NCBI GenBank assembly: GCA_034933685.1
Contig: JAYFNB010000002.1
Span: 1-64,000, forward strand
From: UBA8514 sp034933685
Lineage (GTDB): Bacteria; Bacillota; Clostridia; Lachnospirales; Anaerotignaceae
DNA length: 64,000 bases
Reading direction: 5' to 3'
Part shown: positions 58,441 through 64,000 of the stretch, piece by piece
How the letters are laid out: each line of letters begins with the position of its first letter
Position numbering within the stretch: position 1 is the stretch's first letter
Made by a program: the position numbers and the translations under genes
The notes under the pieces: model-generated
The model's input: only the letters and a program-made list of their open reading frames with translations
Databases searched by the model: none
Told to the model about the DNA's origin: nothing

Positions 58441-61248
58441 TTAGTACAAATTTATTTTTTCAAAAACTGCCGTTTCACCATTTAGCTTAAACCTTAGGGT
58501 AACAAAATTCTTATTTATTTCTCCGTTTGCTTTCCAAAGCTGTGGCAATGAAATATATCTTACGCCCTCTTTAACTGCAAGGGAATAACTGCTTTGACTG
58601 TTTGAAATGACAAATACATTTTTGCCTGTATCTACAATGTCCTTCAATGCACTTTGAAACAACGCTTCTTCAGCCTCATCGTAAAAATCCGTCGGTGCTA
58701 AATCCATAAAGAAAATAACGTTTTTGTTATTTGCATTAATTACATCATTTTTAAAGGTTGACCATTGTGATTTTTTAGTTTGCACAAAACCACCGTACCT
58801 TGCGTACATATTCACAAGTGTAACATTATTTTTATTATATACCTTGTAGTCCTCAGTCCATTTAATTACCTCTGCTCCATTTTCCGCAGAAATATCACTT
58901 TTACCTGCGAAAACAGCTATATCGCTGTTGCCAAGAGCGGCGTTAACTTTAGCTCTTTCAGTTGTGTATGTATTTACGTTAGCAGTACCGCTTGTTACTG
59001 AACCTGCCATGCTTACATATGTATAGCCGCTTTCCTTGCCTGTGGTGTCTCCTTCAAACCTATCTTTAATACGTTGTGCCACAGGAACTTCAACATTTGC
59101 ATCAATAGGAAATTCTCCACGCAGATTATCAAAATACATTACCTGCTGTGTGGTACTTGCGTTTGAAATTGCCGCAACATAGATAGTTTTAACAGATATT
59201 GGGTATGTAACATTTGAAGGTATATCAGCTGTCATCGTCTGCCAATTTGTCCAATTTACATCACGAGAAAAATCAATAACATTCTCTGCACCATTGGCAT
59301 CAATAATTTTTGCACGCACCCAATGCCCTGTGCCATTGCCTTTAATGTCCAACTTAAGTCTGCTTGGCTGTCGACTTATGGCAACCTCTGTTGGAAAACT
59401 TAAATACGCCGCCTGTGTAGAAGCAGACTCTTTAAAATAGTAACTTAAAGCAAGCCCTTTACTTCCTTCACTTTTATTTGCTGTAGATATTCCTGCAATA
59501 CCTTCAATGCCAGTTGGATATGAAGTAAAATCAAGATATTTTACATTTTCAAAACTTGAAATTGCCTTTTCTTCTGTTCCAACAATAACCTTTACATAGC
59601 ACTTTATATCACCATAACTGCATGTAATATAGCCTGCACCTTTTTTAGTTGCTTTAAATGAAGTTCCGTCTATTTCGCCAAAATCCGATGAAAGGATAAC
59701 TCCTTTTGAAAGTTCCGTTGCGTTTCCATCTACTGTAATTCCTTTAAAACTAAGGTTTGCAGTCTCGCCAACATTAAGGTTGATTTGTGTTTTATTTGCC
59801 TCTATCGCAGCTATTTTAGAAACCTCAACCGTTGTTGTTGCAACAAGATTGTTGTAAGTTGCTGTGATAAATGCACTTCCTGTGCTTTCAGCTTTGAATG
59901 AATTGCCACTAATTGTGCCCATGTTACTGTCACAAGCAAACATTACATCATTTGCGGAAACTGAAATACGATGATAATTTTCATCATATCCATAAACTTC
60001 AAAAGTTGCCATACCACCCTCAACAATGCTTTGCGATGATGGTTTAATATGAAGTTCTGTAATTTCTCCAACATTGCTATTGTCAAAAACACCAACTGCA
60101 GTCATTACAGGCCTTTCACTGCCTTCCGCTGGGCTAGATACAGTTGAAACGTTGTTTTCATCTACTGTTTTAACCGCCATCAAAGATGAACCGCCACCAT
60201 CAAGATTAAGCCCATTATACATTCCTTCACTTTTTAAAAGCCAAATAGCCTCATCAACAGTTAATCCAATGCTAACGTTGCTTCCATTGCTTCTTTGCCC
60301 ATCTGCCACAAATATTTTAAGGGTTTTCTGGTCTTGTGATAAGCCAAGCAAAGTTCTTGGCTGCCTTCCTGTGGCCATTTCGCCATAGTTTGCAGGCTTT
60401 TCACCATTTTTAAGTATAACGCCACCGCCGCTGATTGCTGTGTTTATTTTGTCAACATCAAAGGTAGATGTTATTTTGAACTCTGCGCTTTGTCCAACTG
60501 CAAATTTACTTAAATGTGCATCTGCAAATTCACTGCTTAAAACAACAATATATCCGTTTTCAGGAATTGTAACAGTTTCGCCTTTTTCTGAAATTTTTAC
60601 AATTTTCCCATCCTCAACAACTATCTTTGCGAGATTGCTAAATCTTGCATCAATTGCCTCAGTGTCCGAACAAAGATTTCTGTCTATATAAACAGGATAA
60701 ATCATTTGAGTAATAGTATTTATTCCTGCAAATTCAAAGTAAGAATTGCCATCTGCATAGAACTCCATGTGATTTGTAAGGTAGTCAAAGTATCCTTGTC
60801 CATTTATATCTTCAAAATATGTACCAAACTGAATTCCGCTTAAATTTTTGTCTGTATCCATGGAAATAATATCACCGTTTGCAATATTTGTGCCAAAGCC
60901 GGCAGAATAGCTACCAGTCATACCAAAATATGCTGAATTAACCCCTGCAATTGCATTTGCATCAGTTAAAAGCTTGCCAACCTTTTCTCTAAGCCCTGGT
61001 TCAGTTTTTGACTGAATTGGTTCAACGGATATATTGCTATTGGTTAAATCCACAGTAAGTTTGTAAATATCTAACCAACCTTCTTCTGTAAGTCTATGCA
61101 TTTTTTCATATGTAACACCTTTTGCAACCTTTTCACTTGTTACCTGTTGGTAAAGGGTAGTTGCACCAAATGCAATGGTACTGTAAGTTAAAATAGTTCC
61201 AGCTAATGCCGTAACCACAACAATTCTTTTAAATACATTTATTTTCAT
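58441..61248 (-). CDS. Exported phosphodiester glycosidase-domain protein (935 aa)
   Basis: A large secreted protein. A signal peptide ends at TIAFGA. Residues about 35-385 form a phosphodiester glycosidase (NAGPA) domain with AGVNSAYFGMTGSYSAGFGT, TGRQPRTLLGLSQDQKTLKI, VADGQRSNGSNVSIGLTVDE and LNLDGGGSSLMAV. Residues about 390-560 form two or so bacterial Ig-like repeats (PSSQSIVEGGMATFEVYGYD, NKTQINLNVGETANLSFKG). A carbohydrate-binding-like part (residues about 570-715) and an alpha/beta C-terminal region ending near FEKINLY follow. It may trim sugar-phosphodiester bonds in surface polymers. It has no visible sortase motif. It is downstream of the 180-residue gene by 43 bp and convergent with nothing. 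Confidence 0.9.
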   Translation of the reverse strand: MKINVFKRIVVVTALAGTILTYSTIAFGATTLYQQVTSEKVAKGVTYEKMHRLTEEGWLDIYKLTVDLTNSNISVEPIQSKTEPGLREKVGKLLTDANAIAGVNSAYFGMTGSYSAGFGTNIANGDIISMDTDKNLSGIQFGTYFEDINGQGYFDYLTNHMEFYADGNSYFEFAGINTITQMIYPVYIDRNLCSDTEAIDARFSNLAKIVVEDGKIVKISEKGETVTIPENGYIVVLSSEFADAHLSKFAVGQSAEFKITSTFDVDKINTAISGGGVILKNGEKPANYGEMATGRQPRTLLGLSQDQKTLKIFVADGQRSNGSNVSIGLTVDEAIWLLKSEGMYNGLNLDGGGSSLMAVKTVDENNVSTVSSPAEGSERPVMTAVGVFDNSNVGEITELHIKPSSQSIVEGGMATFEVYGYDENYHRISVSANDVMFACDSNMGTISGNSFKAESTGSAFITATYNNLVATTTVEVSKIAAIEANKTQINLNVGETANLSFKGITVDGNATELSKGVILSSDFGEIDGTSFKATKKGAGYITCSYGDIKCYVKVIVGTEEKAISSFENVKYLDFTSYPTGIEGIAGISTANKSEGSKGLALSYYFKESASTQAAYLSFPTEVAISRQPSRLKLDIKGNGTGHWVRAKIIDANGAENVIDFSRDVNWTNWQTMTADIPSNVTYPISVKTIYVAAISNASTTQQVMYFDNLRGEFPIDANVEVPVAQRIKDRFEGDTTGKESGYTYVSMAGSVTSGTANVNTYTTERAKVNAALGNSDIAVFAGKSDISAENGAEVIKWTEDYKVYNKNNVTLVNMYARYGGFVQTKKSQWSTFKNDVINANNKNVIFFMDLAPTDFYDEAEEALFQSALKDIVDTGKNVFVISNSQSSYSLAVKEGVRYISLPQLWKANGEINKNFVTLRFKLNGETAVFEKINLY

Positions 61249-61291
61249 TTCATTTCTCCTTTAATTCTGTCTGTCAATTTTTATCAAACTG

Positions 61292-61834
61292 CTATTTTAT
61301 TTCATAACCACCTTTAACAATGAACCACGCTTCTTTGCTTGTAACAACTGCTCCCCGCCCGTCTGCTCTCGGTACAACAATTAGGTGATTTTTTGCCAAC
61401 TCTGTGCCATTAAAATATTCTTCACCTGTAGATGTATCAATAATTCCGTCTACACCAGTGCAATAACTTATGGCAGTTCCACTTCTTAAAATAATTTCAG
61501 AGCCATCCTTGCCAACAACTATCTGCCCTTGAGTTGCCTGAACAGGTTCAAAGGTAAGTGCTCCATTTCCATCAGCATTGCCTAGGTCTTCAATCTGAGC
61601 CATGACGTTATCTACAATTCTTTGCTCGTTAATAGCAGTTCCAGTTGAAGAGACACTTGTATTAAGTATTCCAAGCAGATTTGCAATTGACTCGTCAACA
61701 TAGCTTTTAGTAACTATTGGGTCTGCGCTAGAACCAGGGTCAACGTTTGATGCTGCACCAACGGAGTAAATTGTACCAGCTACTATTAATGTCGTAACTG
61801 TGCCAAAAACAACCATTTTTTTATTTATATCCAT
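61292..61834 (-). CDS. Exported 180-residue protein of unknown function
   Basis: Has an N-terminal signal/anchor (KMVVFGTVTTLIVAGTIYSV). Then GSSADPIVTKSYVDESIANL, a motif found at the start of several uncharacterised Clostridia exported proteins. A short helical linker leads to a beta-rich domain: GQIVVGKDGSEIILRSGTAI, DGIIDTSTGEEYFNGTELAK, NHLIVVPRADGRGAV and AWFIVKGGYEIK. No catalytic motif is recognised. GGGAGG precedes the ATG. It lies just upstream of the glycosidase gene and is probably co-transcribed with it, suggesting that both act at the cell surface. Confidence 0.82.
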   Translation of the reverse strand: MDINKKMVVFGTVTTLIVAGTIYSVGAASNVDPGSSADPIVTKSYVDESIANLLGILNTSVSSTGTAINEQRIVDNVMAQIEDLGNADGNGALTFEPVQATQGQIVVGKDGSEIILRSGTAISYCTGVDGIIDTSTGEEYFNGTELAKNHLIVVPRADGRGAVVTSKEAWFIVKGGYEIK

Positions 61835-62000
61835 ATATTAATCCTCCCGAATACTAATTTACCTTCAACCGAATTTATTTAAAAACAAAACTAAATACTT
61901 AAACAATGATAGCACAAATTTATACTTTTTTCCGCATTTTCACCAATTTTTAATAAAATTGTAACTTAAGAAGCAGATAATATAAGACAACATATAAATA

Positions 62001-62037
62001 GACCGATTTATCAGGAAAAAGTTCCCAAAAATCGGTC
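62001..62037 (-). terminator. Intrinsic terminator of the radical SAM unit
   Basis: Minus strand GACCGATTT (62029-62037) pairs with AAATCGGTC (62001-62009), followed by TATTTAT. It lies a few bases past the stop of the gene at 62045. Confidence 0.75.
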
Positions 62038-62044
62038 TTATTAG

Positions 62045-62995
62045 CTAGAAAAATTTTTTAACTGCACTTCCGCCCATGTAACTGCATAAGTCACCTTGAA
62101 CTAATCCCTTACCAACCATTTCGGCCTCAATTTCATCCCTTATTTTCCACCAACTTTCGTTCCAGTTTGCAAACAAGGTGTTATCTTTTGGTGCTCGTCC
62201 AATAATTCTTTGCACATAAATCTGTGGTGACAAATACCTTAAAAAAACAATTACACGGTTTTTATATTCCTCTGCCGTGCATAAAGTGAATTCATTATTT
62301 TTATATTGCATGGCCATTTCTGTACCCTCCACAATATACAGTGCATGAAGCTTTATAAAATCAGTTTTAAGAACAGACACTACTTTTGCTGCCTCAATTA
62401 CATCTGTCATATCATCCCACGGAAGATTTACTATAAGATGCGTACAGATTTTAAACCCATATTGTTTAATTAAAATCATTGCCTCAATATACTCCGCAAG
62501 GCTATGCCCTCTGTTAATTTTTTCTAAAGTATGATAATTGGTGCTTTGCAGACCAAGCTCTACAGTTATTTCAATTCCTTTTTCAACCTCAATTGCCTTA
62601 AGAACATCCAGATACTCTTTTCTTATACAATCTGGCCTTGTCGAAACGGCAATCTCAACAATATTTTCCTCTGCCGCCTGTTTCATGTAACCTTCATACT
62701 CATACAAAGGTAAAAATGTATTAGTAAAATTTTGAAAATATGCAATAAATTTCTTAGCCTTATATCTTCCGCCCATGTACTCCATATTTGCTTTAAGCTG
62801 CTCCTTAACTAAAAGAGTGCCGGATAAATTTTCAAATCCGGCACCCTTATCATCGCAATAAGTACATCCACCTTTTCCACCCAATCTGTTAGGGCAAGAA
62901 ACTGGTATATTAAGCGGTAGTTTATAAACCTTTTCGCCGTATCTGTTTTTAAGATAATGCGAGTACCGATTGTAAACATCTCCGCAAATATTCAT
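62045..62995 (-). CDS. Radical SAM protein, TIGR01212 (YtqA-like)
   Basis: A 316-residue radical SAM protein. The cluster motif is VSCPNRLGGKGGCTYCDDKG near residue 32, the special spacing of the TIGR01212/YtqA group. Later motifs: KKFIAYFQNFTNTFLPLYEY, VSTRPDCIRKEYLDVL, ELGLQSTNYHTLEKINRGHS and KTDFIKLHALYIVEGTEMAM. The family's substrate has not been fixed for most members, though tRNA modification has been suggested. The ATG is 10 bp from a small P-loop gene upstream; both use one promoter. Confidence 0.92.
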   Translation of the reverse strand: MNICGDVYNRYSHYLKNRYGEKVYKLPLNIPVSCPNRLGGKGGCTYCDDKGAGFENLSGTLLVKEQLKANMEYMGGRYKAKKFIAYFQNFTNTFLPLYEYEGYMKQAAEENIVEIAVSTRPDCIRKEYLDVLKAIEVEKGIEITVELGLQSTNYHTLEKINRGHSLAEYIEAMILIKQYGFKICTHLIVNLPWDDMTDVIEAAKVVSVLKTDFIKLHALYIVEGTEMAMQYKNNEFTLCTAEEYKNRVIVFLRYLSPQIYVQRIIGRAPKDNTLFANWNESWWKIRDEIEAEMVGKGLVQGDLCSYMGGSAVKKFF

Positions 62996-63005
62996 TTATT
63001 TAAAA

Positions 63006-63416
63006 TTAAACAATATATTTTTGTGCGTTTGCCGGGAGCGCATCAGCCTTAGCACTAACAATCATAGAAAAATCAACATTCTCATTTACCGAAAATTCCT
63101 CAACTTTTTTAACAAACTCGCCAAAGTCTTTTGCTGGCATATCCTTAACAATATTGTTTATACCATCAATATAGATATGCTCAATATCGCTGTCCTGACT
63201 CATAATACCACATATAAAACCAAAGAAAGTTTTATGGTCATCAATTTTGTAATTCGTTCTCACGAAGCGAATATTGTAGTGCAAATCATACATGTGTCTG
63301 CTGTCATCGTCAATAAAAACGACATGACCGTTTGCTGCCTTACCGGATTCATTAGCCATTTCAATAAGCCTTTTAGTCTTACCCTCGCCTTTTTCTCCTG
63401 CAATAATTTGTATCAT
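63006..63416 (-). CDS. Small P-loop protein of unknown function (136 aa)
   Basis: Starts MIQIIAGEKGEGKTKRLIEM, a Walker A motif (GEKGEGKT). Then GHVVFIDDDSRHMYDLHYNI, which may supply a second acidic site, and IEHIYIDGINNIVKD, a Walker B-like strand. The size, 136 residues, is about that of a minimal ATPase core. GGGGGAG precedes the ATG. It is soluble. The protein resembles small ATP-binding proteins conserved in Lachnospiraceae-type genomes that have no assigned role. It shares a promoter with the radical SAM gene, which may suggest a related job, but this is inference. Confidence 0.75.
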   Translation of the reverse strand: MIQIIAGEKGEGKTKRLIEMANESGKAANGHVVFIDDDSRHMYDLHYNIRFVRTNYKIDDHKTFFGFICGIMSQDSDIEHIYIDGINNIVKDMPAKDFGEFVKKVEEFSVNENVDFSMIVSAKADALPANAQKYIV

Positions 63417-63466
63417 TACAATCTCCCCCTTTTAATTTGGATATGATTTGTTTTTGATGTTACTAA

Positions 63467-63495
63467 ATTATACTACAGCAACAGAACTAACTCAA
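63467..63495 (-). promoter_or_regulatory. Promoter of the P-loop/radical SAM unit
   Basis: Minus strand TTGAGT (63490-63495), 17-nt spacer, TATAAT (63467-63472), about 50 nt upstream of the ATG. The rest of the gap up to 63649 is A/T rich with long T runs and no clear feature. Confidence 0.7.
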
Positions 63496-63649
63496 TGAAT
63501 TTAATATCAAAAATCATACATTAATTAAGTCACTTCTTAATTTTAATATTCTATCACAAAGTTAAAATTCCTCTTTTTTTTCCGTTTTTTTTGCTTTTTA
63601 GTTATTATTAAAAAAAAGTAATGTTTTGCCTATACTTATAGTAAAAATA

Positions 63650-64000
63650 TTATGCATTATGCCTAAAGCCACATGTTTTGCAAAAATCTTCAACTACTCT
63701 GTTTTCTCTAAAGCCTTCTCTAATTCTTTCGGCACGGTTAGAATTTAATATTTCTTCCAAGGTATTTTCTTTTAAGTTGCCCAAAATCATACTGCCTTCA
63801 CTATCTATACAGCATGGAACAACACTTCCATCACACAATATTCCAATATGGGTTTTAAGCCCAAAGCATTTTCCCTTCGTGAATATTTCTTTCCCACCAC
63901 TTTTAGGCCAAATAAAACGTTCCTCCTGCTGAAGATAAATGTTATGGGCAAGCTTAATTCCATTTCGGTCTGTAACGCCTTCGGAAATATCTTCCTTTAG
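63650..64000 (-). CDS. Radical SAM/SPASM-domain protein, C-terminal part (partial)
   Basis: Open minus-strand frame running off the right edge; 116 codons are visible. The sequence has KCFGLKTHIGILCDGSVVPC then CID, followed by LGNLKENTLEEILNSNRAER and VVEDFCKTCGFRHNA, the Cys pattern of a SPASM auxiliary iron-sulfur cluster domain found at the C-terminus of peptide- or small-molecule-modifying radical SAM enzymes. The catalytic CxxxCxxC part is outside the window. The reading frame is uninterrupted from 64000 to the TAA. Substrate unknown. Confidence 0.82.
   Translation of the reverse strand, partial: LKEDISEGVTDRNGIKLAHNIYLQQEERFIWPKSGGKEIFTKGKCFGLKTHIGILCDGSVVPCCIDSEGSMILGNLKENTLEEILNSNRAERIREGFRENRVVEDFCKTCGFRHNA

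Overview
The window is a low-GC chromosomal segment of a Gram-positive anaerobe, most probably a member of the Clostridia (Lachnospirales-like). Evidence: strongly AT-rich DNA with AGGAGG-type ribosome binding sites, TTGACA/TATAAT promoters, frequent GTG and TTG starts, the anaerobic (Cbi) cobalamin route, a dgt-dnaG-rpoD-trmK-nif3 block, scpAB next to an M50-like protein, and a CdaR-ftsE-ftsX-M23-S41 block. The species cannot be fixed from sequence reading alone. Nearly every gene, including the rRNA at the left edge and rnpB, lies on the minus strand; only five genes are on the plus strand.

Layout. (1) 1-3.9 kb: the 5' tip of a 16S rRNA gene with a consensus promoter, a sirtuin, a 57-residue small protein and two divergent metallo-beta-lactamase-fold genes. 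(2) 3.9-7.5 kb: a TAXI-type TRAP transporter operon (binding lipoprotein, DUF1850 protein, fused permease) whose promoter has a perfect 18-bp palindrome just upstream. (3) 7.7-27.06 kb: one continuous run of 20 cobalamin genes, cbiM-N-Q-O-K-D-L-F-G-H-(J-E-T)-A, cobT-U-S, a CobU-like paralogue, cobC, cbiB, cobD, cbiP, cobO and cbiC, headed by a promoter, a cobalamin riboswitch and an intrinsic terminator. It covers cobalt uptake, cobalt insertion into sirohydrochlorin, corrin ring synthesis, adenosylation, amidation and nucleotide-loop assembly. (4) 27-30.7 kb: accessory stretch with a rhodanese lipoprotein, a remnant-like ORF, an orphan PD-(D/E)XK protein, a PTPS/QueD-family protein lacking the usual catalytic Cys, and the RNase P RNA. 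(5) 30.8-38.1 kb: nucleoside kinase, nif3, trmK, rpoD, dnaG, dgt. (6) 38.2-41.3 kb: small housekeeping genes (tautomerase, Nudix hydrolase, two small unknowns, a cation/proton antiporter). (7) 41.6-49 kb: chromosome segregation and envelope genes (scpA, scpB, an M50-like protein with a broken zinc motif, an S41 protease, an M23 hydrolase, ftsX, ftsE and a CdaR-type regulator). (8) 49.3-61.8 kb: a surface-polysaccharide locus (YitT protein, TagA-type transferase, a glycosyltransferase-CsaB fusion, two DUF4330 membrane proteins, a glycosyltransferase, an O-antigen-ligase-like protein, a MurJ-like flippase, a 935-residue phosphodiester glycosidase and a 180-residue exported protein). (9) 62-64 kb: a TIGR01212-type radical SAM protein, a small P-loop protein and the C-terminal part of a SPASM-type radical SAM protein that runs off the right edge.

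No tRNA gene, insertion sequence, integrase, CRISPR array or obvious prophage was seen. The most unusual points are the surface-polysaccharide locus with its fusion protein and paired DUF4330 proteins, the two CobU-family proteins that each keep a different half of the family signatures, the Cys-less QueD-like protein with a zinc-ribbon tail, the M50-like protein with HEFVR in place of HExxH, and the palindromic operator candidate at the TRAP operon.
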